A stretch of DNA of 64,000 nt from Catalinimonas alkaloidigena (GTDB lineage Bacteria > Bacteroidota > Bacteroidia > Cytophagales > Cyclobacteriaceae), in NCBI RefSeq assembly GCF_029504655.1, contig NZ_JAQFIL010000001.1, forward strand, positions 6,205,001 to 6,269,000, read 5' to 3'. This document shows, piece by piece, positions 46,596 through 56,149 of the stretch. Numbering within the stretch: position 1 is the first letter of the stretch; each line of letters starts with the position of its first letter. The notes beneath the pieces were generated by a model. That model had not been told where the DNA came from and did no database searches. It was given only the letters and a program-made list of their open reading frames with translations. The position numbers and the translations under genes were made by a program.

Positions 46596-47344
46596 CTATT
46601 CATTTCTCAACGAGCTTACAGGATTGACAAAAGCCAGCTTTAGCGCCCGACTTCCCACAATTAACATTCCCAGCACCAGTAAGCTGGCGCTTCCCAAGAG
46701 TATACTTCCCACTCCGATTTCTGTACGATAAGCCAGATTATTTAGCCAGAGGCTATTCAGAAAATAGGCTGTCGGAATACCAATGATGATGGCAATAAAC
46801 AGCAACAGCAGAAAGCTTTTCAAAAGTAAAAAATCAGCTGATACAGTTCTGCCCCCAGCACTTTACAGATACAAACCTCCTTCATCTTGATTTCTGCTGT
46901 GTAAATGGCAATCCCCAAAAATCCGAGACAGGCAATGCAGATGGAAAGGAATGCAAAGTAGCCAACTACTTTCATCAGAATGGTCAGTCCTGCCAGTATA
47001 GCCTGTATATGAGTGCTGCTCAGTTTGATCAGCATATAGGCAAATTCCAGCGGACGGCAATAAAGCGCAAAGATTTCAATACGTTCCATCACCGGCAGGT
47101 AATGAAAATTTTTCACTATACCACTTATCCTCACCTCCTGATTTCCAACAGTCAGCGGTTCGCCCATAGCTTCTGTAGGAGAACTATGTCCAAGTGCATA
47201 GACAGTATACTCATTCAATACCACAAACTCTTCATGCTCAGGGTTTAGACAATCACACTCCCCAGCATACTGCAGGAGATTGAAGAAAATTTGTTCGTAT
47301 TTCTTCAGAAAATAAAAAAACCACGGGCAATAGCCATAAGCAAT
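46596..47344 (-). pseudogene. Decayed C-terminal half of an FtsX-type permease
   Basis: Minus-strand translation shows the second half of the permease family in two frames. From 47344 to 46820 come NPEHEEFVVLNEYTVYALG, SPTEAMGEPLTV, ISGIVKNFHYLPVMERIEI and YFAFLSICIACLGFLG, then VLGAELYQLIF. The reading continues in another frame from 46823 (KSFLLLLFIAIIIGIP to VNPVSSLRNE). The shift falls in a run of six T (minus strand); one extra T restores the frame. About 40 residues expected before the YFAFLSI helix are missing, and the N-terminal half is absent. The GVRK motif has become EVCICKVLG. It is a relic, not a functional transporter. Confidence 0.85.
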
Positions 47345-47662
47345 TTAAAACTACCTATAGCTACTTCCTGTGGCTAATGCTTTTCTCCGCTTAATGAGTT
47401 CAGCGATTATGCGAATGTTATTCCACCTTCTCTGCCTGATAAGCAGCTTTCTGTACGATGTCTTTTACCTATTGCTCAATTTCGGCCTCTGCAGCCAGCA
47501 TTCTGTCGGGCATACCCAGGTCTGCTTTTCAGTAATTTTCCCTACTGCCTCATTCTGATGAGGCTTTAAAGCCCCCTACGCAGTCATTGGGTTTGAGCTG
47601 TATGGATTTCGTAATTTAATATCGATTAATTTTGATTGCTCAGTACATTTCTACTTCCTATC
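47345..47662. other. Gap with scrambled coding remnants
   Basis: About 320 bases between the permease relic and the AlgX-like gene. Minus-strand translation gives short protein-like pieces interrupted by stops (MPDRMLAAEAEIEQ, then VKDIVQKAAYQAEKVE), suggesting another decayed gene that I cannot identify. No intact gene or RNA was seen. Confidence 0.4.
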
Positions 47663-48703
47663 TCACTTAATAATTTGGGCCAATTCTTTTGCGATGAGCT
47701 GAGACGACAGAGGAGACCAATGAGTATCATCAAAAAAATAAACATCTTTATTTTTGTTTATGGCCTCGCTTAGAATCTTACGAGAATCAATAAAATGATA
47801 GTTTTTTTGCATTTCCTGCATATGCTCAAAAAACTTGGGCTTAGTGTATTTTTCATTGTTTACAATATGATTATAGTAAACATCAAACTTGTCAGGAGCA
47901 GGAAGAACAATGAGCATAATTCCTTTTTGACTAAGTTTTTCACCTAAACTATTAAGTTCTCTATTAAGCTTTACCACTAATTCTTTTCTGTTATTCACTT
48001 CAGTCATGAGCAAGTCCTCTTCATAGAACAAAAGTTCTTTTTGAAACCGGCCCGAAAATAAAGTTGAATCCACTTTTACTTTTAATACTTTTGAAAAGAA
48101 GGCATTATCGTCCAGATGATACAAAATATTAAACAGAGGAAATTTCACAATTTCTGCTGGAGGGAAATTTTGCGGATCAGTTTGAGGCATGCTCTGCTTT
48201 TCCCTAGCTGAAGAATCTTTATTATTTTTAAATTGAAAAATATAATTAGTTTCAATCTCGTTTCCCCTTTCAACAAAATGTCTTTCTACGGATTGTAGTA
48301 TGATATAGTTTACCTCAATACTATCCAGCAAATTTCCATTCAATACACCATATACCACACTTATTGGGTTTTTTTTAACCCTCTGGTCAAAATTTATCAC
48401 ACTAATAGAGTCATATTGTGCTAAGTAGTTCTGGTAACCAATCTGGCTTTGCTGAGAGAATGAGTCTCCTATAGTAAGAACAGAATACTTATTTTTTTTT
48501 GAAAGATTAGCTTCTGATAAGTTGGTAAATTTAAGAGGCTGGCTATACTCTTCCCTGAATTTTTCCCTGTAGCTTTTATCAGTAGGTATATATCCTACCC
48601 TACTAAGATCTCCCTGGTTTTTTGAGTAAAACAGTTTCGTTACAGCTAACATTACTACAAATGGAATGAGAAAAAGAGTAGTCTTCTGGATGAATCGTTT
48701 CAT
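47663..48703 (-). CDS. AlgX/AlgJ-like SGNH hydrolase-type acyltransferase partner
   Basis: The ATG at 48703 (MKRFIQKTTLFLIPF) is chosen; the upstream part of the open frame overlaps the MBOAT gene by about 100 bases and lacks a signal. The 346-residue product has one N-terminal membrane anchor and an SGNH-like domain: VLTIGDSFSQQSQIGYQ (nucleophile serine in GDS), MLIVLPAPDKFDVYY, and a late DTHWSPLSSQLIA (Asp/His pair). AlgX/AlgJ proteins place acetyl groups on polysaccharides with acyl donors passed by a membrane MBOAT protein, encoded just upstream. The polymer is unknown; no alginate synthesis genes are present. Confidence 0.83.
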   Translation of the reverse strand: MKRFIQKTTLFLIPFVVMLAVTKLFYSKNQGDLSRVGYIPTDKSYREKFREEYSQPLKFTNLSEANLSKKNKYSVLTIGDSFSQQSQIGYQNYLAQYDSISVINFDQRVKKNPISVVYGVLNGNLLDSIEVNYIILQSVERHFVERGNEIETNYIFQFKNNKDSSAREKQSMPQTDPQNFPPAEIVKFPLFNILYHLDDNAFFSKVLKVKVDSTLFSGRFQKELLFYEEDLLMTEVNNRKELVVKLNRELNSLGEKLSQKGIMLIVLPAPDKFDVYYNHIVNNEKYTKPKFFEHMQEMQKNYHFIDSRKILSEAINKNKDVYFFDDTHWSPLSSQLIAKELAQIIK

Positions 48704-48711
48704 TTTAAATT

Positions 48712-50154
48712 CTAAAACTGAAAATAGATAAATTCCTGTTTCTGCCCTCCGAACCAAAAGAGTGCAAATATAATTGCATAGTACATCGTATATCTGACAG
48801 GGCTTTTCCATTTACTGCCCAAATCAGCGATAGCATATTGTTCTTCTCTTCCCAGCCACTCTACAACTATGAAAATCATCACTAATCCAATCACTGTCTT
48901 GGGACTCACTTCTGATGCTGGCAGTGAAAACAAGGAAGGCGAAAATATTCCGGATAAATATGCCCAAGCATGAGTTATATCTTCAGCTCTAAAAAAGACC
49001 CATGCAAGTAGGGTTAATAAAAATGTAAGTAGAATATTAAAAAACTCTTTAACTGTGGGCAGGTAATTGCCTTGAGCAGCAATCTTCATATTCTTACGGT
49101 TTTTATCAGTCAACAGTAGGGGTAAGAAATAAATGGCATTCAAGGCTCCCCAAACAATAAAAGTCCAGTTGGCTCCATGCCATAAACCGCTAACAATAAA
49201 AATGGCGAAGGTATTTCGGATTTTCATCGGGGTCCCTCCTCTACTACCTCCTAGTGGAATATAGAGATAGTCTCTAAACCAGGTGGAGAGGGAAATATGC
49301 CATCGTCTCCAAAACTCAGCTATGTCTTTTGAAAAATAAGGAAAAGCAAAGTTCCTCATTAAGTCAAAACCAAATAACCGGGATACTCCAATAGCAATAT
49401 CTGAGTAGCCAGAGAAATCACAGTAGATTTGAAATGCAAAGAAAAATGCGCCCAGTAATAAAGTACTACCTGAATATTCTGCTGAATTATTAAAAATTAG
49501 ATTAGCATACGTAGCACAGTTATCGGCGATTACTATTTTTTTGAATAGCCCCCACAGTATCTGCCGCATACCATCAACGGCTTTAGCATAATCAAAGGTA
49601 CGTACTTTTAAGAACTGTGGAAGTAGATGAGTAGCTCGTTCAATAGGACCAGCAACTAGCTGAGGAAAAAAGCTAACAAAAGTAGCGAATACGATAAAAT
49701 TTCTAGTGGGCTTGAGCTTTTCTTTGTAAATATCAATAGTGTAGCTCATCGTTTGAAAAGTATAAAAGCTAATTCCCACTGGAAGAATAATATCAAGAGT
49801 ATTGAACCCTAATGCAACTTGTAAGCCAGGAACGACATCGTATAACGAATCCAGAAAAAAGTTATAGTACTTAAATACTCCTAAAAACCCAAGATTTACC
49901 AGAATACTTGTCCAAAGGAGAGCTTTTCTTTTAAAGTGGTCTTTTTGCTTTTCAAGCGCTATTCCAACAGTAAAATCTACTAAAGTACTAAATGCTATAA
50001 GTGATAAAAACCTCCAGTCCCACCACCCATAAAACAGATAGCTGGCCACCAGAAGTAGCACATTTTGTAAGCGCAAGCTTTTACTAGTGATAAACCAATA
50101 TAGTATAAAAACTATGGGTAAAAATATAGCGAAATCTAATGAGTTGAATAACAT
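48712..50154 (-). CDS. MBOAT-family O-acyltransferase (AlgI-like)
   Basis: 480 residues with about ten membrane helices. The AlgI/DltB signatures are SLSTWFRDYLYIPLGGSRGG and VSGLWHGANWTFIVWG, the latter with the catalytic histidine. It moves acetyl (or other acyl) groups from a cytoplasmic donor across the inner membrane for attachment to a cell-surface glycan. The gene ends 8 bases before the AlgX-like start, so the pair is coupled. It lies 80 bases after copA on the same strand; a functional link to copper is not evident. Confidence 0.92.
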   Translation of the reverse strand: MLFNSLDFAIFLPIVFILYWFITSKSLRLQNVLLLVASYLFYGWWDWRFLSLIAFSTLVDFTVGIALEKQKDHFKRKALLWTSILVNLGFLGVFKYYNFFLDSLYDVVPGLQVALGFNTLDIILPVGISFYTFQTMSYTIDIYKEKLKPTRNFIVFATFVSFFPQLVAGPIERATHLLPQFLKVRTFDYAKAVDGMRQILWGLFKKIVIADNCATYANLIFNNSAEYSGSTLLLGAFFFAFQIYCDFSGYSDIAIGVSRLFGFDLMRNFAFPYFSKDIAEFWRRWHISLSTWFRDYLYIPLGGSRGGTPMKIRNTFAIFIVSGLWHGANWTFIVWGALNAIYFLPLLLTDKNRKNMKIAAQGNYLPTVKEFFNILLTFLLTLLAWVFFRAEDITHAWAYLSGIFSPSLFSLPASEVSPKTVIGLVMIFIVVEWLGREEQYAIADLGSKWKSPVRYTMYYAIIFALFWFGGQKQEFIYFQF

Positions 50155-50234
50155 AAACTTTTGAATAACCTGGTGCCAATTTACAAAATACTGGATTACG
50201 GACGCAAAAGTCAGAGGTCTTCAACGCATATGCT

Positions 50235-52526
50235 TTACAATTTTGTGCTCTTCAGCCTAAGGCTGTTGGTGACTACCGAAACTGAGCTTAAAGCCATGGC
50301 TGCTCCGGCAATCATCGGGTCCAGCAGAAAACCGAAAAACGGGAAAAGTACTCCCGCCGCAATCGGAATACCTATGACATTGTAAATAAATGCCCAGAAC
50401 AAATTCTGCTTGATGGTCTTCACGGTTTTGCCAGACAAATTCAGCGCCTTGGGGATAGCTGTCAGATCGGAGGTGATGAGTGTCATCTTGGCAACATCCA
50501 TGGCAATGTCAGAACCTTTGCCCATCGCAATGCTCACATCTGCCTGTGCCAGCGCCTGTGAATCGTTAATACCATCACCCACCATCGCTACGATTTTGCC
50601 CTTTTGCTGTAGTTCTTTTACAAAATCAGCTTTCTCTGAGGGCAGGACTTCTGCTTTAAAATGTTTCAGACCTACATCCTGAGCCACTGCCTCAGCGGTC
50701 TGCTGATTGTCACCGGTGAACATATATACTTCTACCCCCTGCTCCTGCAAACTTTGGATGGCCCGGGAGGAAGTTGTTTTGATCTTATCCGCGATGGCGA
50801 TCACTGCCAGTACCTGATCCTGATCAGCAAAATAAACGACTGTATTCGCCTTTTGCTGCCACGTCTTGGCCTGTTCTTCTAGCTTACTTGGCAAAGTAAT
50901 TTTCAGTTCAAGCATCAGTTGCAGGTTACCTATATAATAGCGTTTGTCTGCTGATTTCGCTTTCACTCCCCTGCCGGTCAGGCTTTCAAAACTTTCAAGC
51001 TCAATATTTTCTCTTTTTTCCCCTGCTAGTTTGTCGACCACTGCTTCAGCCAGTGGATGTTCCGACTGTTCTTCCAAAGCATAAAGTATCCCCTGATAGC
51101 TTGGTTTCTGCTCTTCTTCCACTTCAAGATTCCATTGTATACCGCTTACCGCGGGTTTACCTTCGGTAATGGTTCCGGTCTTGTCCAGAATGATGGCATT
51201 TACCTTATGTGCCAGTTCCAGGCTCTCTGCATCCTTGATCAGGATATTATTTTCTGCACCTTTACCTACCCCTACCATGATGGCGGTAGGTGTAGCCAGC
51301 CCCAAAGCACAAGGACAGGCGATAACCAGCACTGTAATGGAAGTGAGCAAGGCATGTGTAAAGGCATCATCTCCTCCAAAAAGCATCCAGGCAGCAAAGG
51401 TCAGGATGGAAATGACGATTACTACCGGCACAAAAATACCAGCGATTTTATCTACCAGTTTCTGCACCGGAGCTTTGCTACCCTGTGCTTCCTGCACCAT
51501 TTTGATGATTTGTCCGAGCACAGTTTCTCCCCCTACTTTCTGCGTTTCAAAGCGAAAGCTTCCCTGCTGATTCACAGTTCCGGCAAATACCTGATTGCCT
51601 TTTTGTTTCTGTACAGGAATGGGCTCACCGCTGATCATACTTTCATCCACATAAGAAGAACCGCTTTGTACTTCACCATCCACCGGAATTTTCTCTCCCG
51701 GATGTACCAGAATCAGAGTACCCGGCTGCACCTGAGCTACCGGAATTTCCTGTTCTACGCCTTCAACAATGGCATGCACCGTTTTAGGCTGCAGACCAAT
51801 CAGCTTTTTGATGGCTGAGGAAGTATTTGCTTTGGCTCTTTCTTCCAGCAGCTTCCCCAAAGAAATCAGGGTGATGATGACCGCTGCTGCTTCAAAGTAG
51901 GTGTGCGCGGGAAGTCCCCGACTATGCCAGAATTCAGGATAGAAAGTGGTGAAGGCACTGAAGAGAAAAGCGATTCCGGTACTCAGTGCCACCAGTGTAT
52001 CCATATTGGCTTTGCCATGAAGCGCCTGCCTCCAGGCATTGATAAAGAAGTTACGCCCAAACCAGAAAAGCACCGGTGCGGTCAGTACCATCATGATCCA
52101 GTTGGCACCAGACATGTCCATGCTGGGCATATCCATAAGAAACATACCAATGATGAAGACGGGTAAGGTCAGCAGCGCAGCGAAGAGCGTACGCTTTTTC
52201 AGAGCCTCATATTGATGGTGTTGCGATTCTGCTTGCTTTTCCTGGGCATTTTCAGTTTCTATAATCAGGTCATAGCCTACCGAGCGTACCGCCTGTTGTA
52301 AAATTTCAGGTTTAACAGCAGAATCTACATCTACCCAGGCTGACTGGGTAGCATAATTAACGCCAGCGTCTTTTACTCCTTCGGTTGTTTTGAGGGTAGA
52401 TTCTACACTTACCGCACAGGCTGCACAGCTCATACCTGTGACGGGATATGTTTTGCGAACATAGCCATTCGCTTCTTTTAGGCTGGTGGCTGGTTCCTGA
52501 TCTATCGTGGTGTGATTCGTTGCCAT
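50235..52526 (-). CDS. copA: Copper-translocating P-type ATPase
   Basis: 763 residues of a P1B-type ATPase. The N-terminal heavy-metal-associated domain carries GMSCAACAV (Cys34, Cys37). A cytosolic insert ([11 protein letters not shown]) precedes the membrane part, and the actuator motif is MISGEPIPV. The transmembrane metal site is IACPCALG (Cys404, Cys406), the phosphorylated aspartate is Asp448 in [10 protein letters not shown], and the hinge is [17 protein letters not shown]. The CPC motif with the AIMVG helix favours Cu(I) export. There is no adjacent chaperone or CueR-like regulator. The AraC gene upstream on the same strand is 244 bases away and more likely serves the divergent cluster. 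Confidence 0.94.
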   Translation of the reverse strand: MATNHTTIDQEPATSLKEANGYVRKTYPVTGMSCAACAVSVESTLKTTEGVKDAGVNYATQSAWVDVDSAVKPEILQQAVRSVGYDLIIETENAQEKQAESQHHQYEALKKRTLFAALLTLPVFIIGMFLMDMPSMDMSGANWIMMVLTAPVLFWFGRNFFINAWRQALHGKANMDTLVALSTGIAFLFSAFTTFYPEFWHSRGLPAHTYFEAAAVIITLISLGKLLEERAKANTSSAIKKLIGLQPKTVHAIVEGVEQEIPVAQVQPGTLILVHPGEKIPVDGEVQSGSSYVDESMISGEPIPVQKQKGNQVFAGTVNQQGSFRFETQKVGGETVLGQIIKMVQEAQGSKAPVQKLVDKIAGIFVPVVIVISILTFAAWMLFGGDDAFTHALLTSITVLVIACPCALGLATPTAIMVGVGKGAENNILIKDAESLELAHKVNAIILDKTGTITEGKPAVSGIQWNLEVEEEQKPSYQGILYALEEQSEHPLAEAVVDKLAGEKRENIELESFESLTGRGVKAKSADKRYYIGNLQLMLELKITLPSKLEEQAKTWQQKANTVVYFADQDQVLAVIAIADKIKTTSSRAIQSLQEQGVEVYMFTGDNQQTAEAVAQDVGLKHFKAEVLPSEKADFVKELQQKGKIVAMVGDGINDSQALAQADVSIAMGKGSDIAMDVAKMTLITSDLTAIPKALNLSGKTVKTIKQNLFWAFIYNVIGIPIAAGVLFPFFGFLLDPMIAGAAMALSSVSVVTNSLRLKSTKL

Positions 52527-52770
52527 AGTATTACTTGGTTATACAACAAAATAACACAAAGCAAGGCAAAGATGATTTACAGAATTCTGGATAAGATTTA
52601 TATGATTTTAAGTTCGTTTGTAAAAAAAATCCTGTCAACCCCAGGACCCTTTTCATCAACAAAAAATTGTACTTCTTATAATATAAGTACGCTCTATAAA
52701 TTTTTAGAGGCAGTCCATATTCACATTCATAGTTTGGAGAGTTGTAAGCCTTGTAAACATGCGTGATCAG

Positions 52771-53670
52771 TCAATTATCATGGAGTATTCGGTATTTGTT
52801 GGGCGATTGTCCCACTCGTTCTTTAAAAAAACGGCTAAAGTGCTGCGGATATTTAAAACCTAATTCATAAGCAATCTCATTGACAGTTTTGTTGGGGTCA
52901 AATATTTTTTCTTTGGCCACCTCAATCACCTTGGATTGAATATGCTCCTGGGCAGACTGACCGGTTTCTTTTTTAATCAAGTCACCAAAATAGTTTGGAG
53001 ATAAATTTAATTCGTCGGCACACCAGGCTACGGAAGGCAAGCCAAGCGTTTGTACCCTGTCCGAATGAAAATAACCATTTAGCAGGCTTTCAAACCGTTC
53101 TACAATGTTGCTGTGGACATGATCACGGGTGATAAACTGACGATCGTAAAAACGGACGCAATAGTTCAAAAACAGCTCAATGTTATCTACAATAAGTTTT
53201 TTACTGTGCTTATCTATGGCATGTTCTAATTCATACTCAATCTTGGAAAAGCAATCCAGTACGATTCTTCTTTCACGTTCTGATACGTGAAGGGCTTCAT
53301 TAGATTGGTAGCCAAAAAAAGTATAGTCCTGTATATGCCTACCAAGGGAAGTACCAAGGATCAGATCCGGATGAAAGATCAGTGCAAGGCCTTTCGGTTG
53401 ATAGGTCTCTCCCTTGTTTTCAACGGTGATGAGCTGCCCGGGAGCAATGAATACCAATGTACCTTCCTGGTAATCATAGGTATGTCGGCCATAGCGCAGA
53501 TCGCCACAGTTCACTTGTTTTAAAAAGATGGTATAAAAACCAAAATACATATTGGAGGCTTGTCTCGGACTTGCCTTTGAAATATCCACCACACTCACCA
53601 GTGGGTGGAGCGTTTCATTGTTATTGAATACGTTGTAGTCGTTTATGGTCTCAAAACGTCGCAGTTCCAT
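52771..53670 (-). CDS. AraC-family transcriptional regulator
   Basis: 299 residues: an N-terminal cupin-like ligand domain (about 20-140; GTLVFIAPGQLITVENKGE) and a C-terminal double helix-turn-helix (about 195-299). The domain includes SVAWCADELNLSPNYFGDLI for the first helix-turn-helix and VNEIAYELGFKYPQHFSRFF for the second. It is divergent from the zincin and the exported cupin/flavodoxin cluster, which suggests that it controls those genes. The ligand is unknown. In many bacteria a related AraC gene is next to flavodoxin, cupin and carboxymuconolactone-decarboxylase-like genes. Confidence 0.9.
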   Translation of the reverse strand: MELRRFETINDYNVFNNNETLHPLVSVVDISKASPRQASNMYFGFYTIFLKQVNCGDLRYGRHTYDYQEGTLVFIAPGQLITVENKGETYQPKGLALIFHPDLILGTSLGRHIQDYTFFGYQSNEALHVSERERRIVLDCFSKIEYELEHAIDKHSKKLIVDNIELFLNYCVRFYDRQFITRDHVHSNIVERFESLLNGYFHSDRVQTLGLPSVAWCADELNLSPNYFGDLIKKETGQSAQEHIQSKVIEVAKEKIFDPNKTVNEIAYELGFKYPQHFSRFFKERVGQSPNKYRILHDN

Positions 53671-53841
53671 ATTATTGATGTTTTAGCTCATCCTAAATTA
53701 CGGATTTATACACTTCTCAACAGATGAGTCCCTTCAAATCAGTAATAATGGTAGAAGAATCCGTAATCCGTATACCATTAAGGCAAAAAAATACCAAGAC
53801 CTTTGGAATATACCGATCAAAGAATTTTACCTAAAATAAGC

Positions 53842-54516
53842 ATGCATAGTATCTGTAAACTGATAAGTACTTTGAGGCGCCAAACAATATGCTTTTGCAA
53901 AAAGCCCTTTCAATACAGCTGCGTCACCCTATCCATCATCACCACCCTGCTCCTCTGCGTCAATACCACCTTTGCTCAACCGCATATAAAGATTTGGGGC
54001 AGCAAAAACCCCAAAATGATAAAAAAGCAGGCTGAAATATATCTAGACCATTTGGATGTCCGGGAGCATCTTTATTTGACCATCGGCATCACTACTAAGA
54101 TGCCGGAAAAACTGGAAGGTATTACCCTCCCCCTTCCTTCGCCAGAACCAGCTATGTATCAGATGCTCAAAGTACTGATTCAGGCAAATTTGAGTAAAGA
54201 AAAGCAATTGCTGGTGCTAGCCCACGAAATGATCCATGTCAAGCAATATGCAAAAAATGAATTGATAACGATGCATGATAAAAGAGTAGTTTGGAAAGGC
54301 AAAAAGCACTATTACTCCCAAGCCGATAATTTGAATAAGCCCTGGGAAAAAGAAGCCTATCGCAATGATCATATTTTAGCACAAATCGACGAACCATCGC
54401 AAAACCCTAAGCAGGAGACTCTGGCAGAGCAAATACCCAATCGTATTTCTAATTCCACGACTTATAAGTGTTCGTATGTGATAGAAAAATGTAAAGAGCA
54501 AAAGACCAGCTCTTAA
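53842..54516 (+). CDS. Small zincin-like metallopeptidase of unknown role
   Basis: The ATG at 53842 is preferred to an upstream TTG. 224 residues, with a long N-region and a hydrophobic segment (YSCVTLSIITTLLLCV) that looks like an export signal ending near TTFAQ. A zinc-binding HExxH motif is present in VLAHEMIHVKQY (His128, Glu129, His132), and a downstream PWEKEAY may supply the third ligand. That pattern occurs in small minor-zincin proteins of Bacteroidota. Peptidase activity is not certain. It is the first plus-strand gene after the AraC regulator, 124 bases before the cupin fusion, so it may or may not belong to that operon. Confidence 0.7.
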   Translation: MHSICKLISTLRRQTICFCKKPFQYSCVTLSIITTLLLCVNTTFAQPHIKIWGSKNPKMIKKQAEIYLDHLDVREHLYLTIGITTKMPEKLEGITLPLPSPEPAMYQMLKVLIQANLSKEKQLLVLAHEMIHVKQYAKNELITMHDKRVVWKGKKHYYSQADNLNKPWEKEAYRNDHILAQIDEPSQNPKQETLAEQIPNRISNSTTYKCSYVIEKCKEQKTSS

Positions 54517-54640
54517 AAGAGCCATATAAACAAATTGCCCCCTTGGCACTTCATTAAAGTATTATAAACATATACACTTTGAGCTTGTACTTCAGTACAT
54601 AAAAAAGAAAGCAATAGAGACAACACAACCAAAAAGACAT

Positions 54641-55486
54641 ATGAAGAAATTACTCTATTTGACCATTTTATTATCTGTCATTCTCTCTACCCAGGGAATG
54701 GCTCAAGAGCGTTCCGTTTTTTCAAAAGGCGAAAAGGCGCCTAACGTACATCACACCGGAGATGTCTGGCTCTATCACGTAAGTGATGCTGATGATACTT
54801 TTAACTATAATGTTGCCCAGGCTGTCTTTGCGCCCGGGGCCAAACTAGACTGGCACATGCATCCTGGCGGACAACAATTGCTCATTACGGAAGGTACCGG
54901 CTTTTATCAGGAAAGAGATAAGCCTGTACAAATTGTTCAACAGGGAGATGTGGTAAAATGTCTTCCCGGTGTGGAGCATTGGCATGCAGCCACCCCTGAA
55001 ACTGGTGTTACCTATCTTGCTATCACGGGAAACCAACCCACACAATGGCTTGAAAGAGTAAGGGAGGAAGAATTTAATAGTATAGAAGTACCTGCTATCC
55101 GCAGCGAGAATGTAGAACAGGAAATCAAGAATCTCTCTAAAGAAAAATGGCAATGGATGGCGGACAAAAATGTAGATTCTCTTGAAGCTCTCTTCCACGA
55201 AAAGGCAGAGTTTGTGCATATGGGAGGTAGCTGGGGAACCGATCGGGAACTCAGCATCATTGAAAGTGGAGGTATCTGGTACAAGAAAGCGGATATCCAC
55301 GAGGTATCGGTGAATATCATAGATAATACTGCCATCCTGCTAAACCGGATTGATCTGCTGGCCGAAGTCGGGGGAAACGAGGTAACGAATCCCTTTGAAG
55401 TCACTGAGGTATATATTAAACAAAATGGTAGCTGGAAGCTAGGTTCGCTATCGTTTACCAGACTCATGAGCAGACCTGAAGAATAA
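54641..55486 (+). CDS. Exported cupin fused to a SnoaL/DUF4440-like domain
   Basis: 281 residues: signal peptide (MKKLLYLTILLSVILSTQG, cleavage near MAQ), a cupin domain (about 45-135; LDWHMHPGGQQLLITEGTG, GDVVKCLPGVEHWHAA) and a C-terminal NTF2/SnoaL-type domain (about 150-281; LSKEKWQWMADKNVDSLEAL, FEVTEVYIKQNGSWKL). The cupin histidines for metal binding are in place. The cupin part closely resembles the lipoprotein at 58070, so one copy probably arose by duplication and fusion. It begins a five-gene run of exported proteins. No reaction can be assigned. Confidence 0.87.
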   Translation: MKKLLYLTILLSVILSTQGMAQERSVFSKGEKAPNVHHTGDVWLYHVSDADDTFNYNVAQAVFAPGAKLDWHMHPGGQQLLITEGTGFYQERDKPVQIVQQGDVVKCLPGVEHWHAATPETGVTYLAITGNQPTQWLERVREEEFNSIEVPAIRSENVEQEIKNLSKEKWQWMADKNVDSLEALFHEKAEFVHMGGSWGTDRELSIIESGGIWYKKADIHEVSVNIIDNTAILLNRIDLLAEVGGNEVTNPFEVTEVYIKQNGSWKLGSLSFTRLMSRPEE

Positions 55487-55507
55487 TCACGAAATATATT
55501 CTTTTGT

Positions 55508-56122
55508 ATGAACCACCTGCTGTTGGCATTTTTTCTTTTGATTGAGACTTGTTCCTCCGCCCAAACGGAGGATTTCCATACTAAAACGGATGCTGTTTTT
55601 GATCCCGACAAAGTATTGATTGTCTATTTGTCCCGCACCAATAATACCAAAGCTATTGCGGAAATGATTCACGAAAAGGTGGGCGGAACATTGGTAGCAC
55701 TTGAATTAGAGACACCCTATCCTGAAGATTATGATGCCATTGTAAAACAAGTCGCCAAAGAAAACGAAAGCGGGTTCTTGCCGCCTTTGAAAACCAAGCT
55801 TGAGATGGACAAATACGATACTGTCTTTCTGGGTTTCCCCACCTGGGGTATGCAATTGCCGCCCCCCATGAAAAGCTTTTTGCATCAGTACGATCTGAGC
55901 GAGAAAACCGTCATCCCCTTCAATACCAATGCCGGATATGGCGTGGGAAGCAGCTTTAAAACGGTGGAGGAATTGTGTCCTGATGCTAACCTACTAGAGG
56001 GATTTACCATCAAAGGTGGCATAGAGAGAGATGGAATTTTATTTGTGATGGAAGGCGAAAAAGCAAAAGCAGCGGAAAAGAAAGTAAGGAAGTGGCTGCA
56101 AAACATTGAAATGATCAAATAG
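55508..56122 (+). CDS. Exported flavodoxin-like protein
   Basis: 204 residues. A signal-like N-terminus (MNHLLLAFFLLIETCSSAQ; possible lipobox at Cys15) precedes a flavodoxin fold: FMN phosphate loop IVYLSRTNNTKAIAE, then VFLGFPTWGMQLPPPMKSFL and NTNAGYGVGSSF. The phosphate loop has the expected S/T-x-T/N-x-x-T shape (SRTNNT). Flavodoxins are normally cytoplasmic redox carriers, so an exported form is unusual; it might work with the neighbouring exported enzymes. It follows the cupin fusion by 21 bases. Confidence 0.85.
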   Translation: MNHLLLAFFLLIETCSSAQTEDFHTKTDAVFDPDKVLIVYLSRTNNTKAIAEMIHEKVGGTLVALELETPYPEDYDAIVKQVAKENESGFLPPLKTKLEMDKYDTVFLGFPTWGMQLPPPMKSFLHQYDLSEKTVIPFNTNAGYGVGSSFKTVEELCPDANLLEGFTIKGGIERDGILFVMEGEKAKAAEKKVRKWLQNIEMIK

Positions 56123-56149
56123 CATACTTAGAAAACTAAAAGAAAATCA

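Noticed and set aside
47370..47558. 62-codon plus-strand frame next to the permease relic
   Set aside because: The opposite strand shows fragments of a decayed protein; this frame is their antisense and has no recognisable feature.
51057..51818. 253-codon plus-strand open frame
   Set aside because: It lies entirely antisense to copA, whose P-type ATPase motifs are continuous across the same stretch; the antisense product has no recognisable domain.
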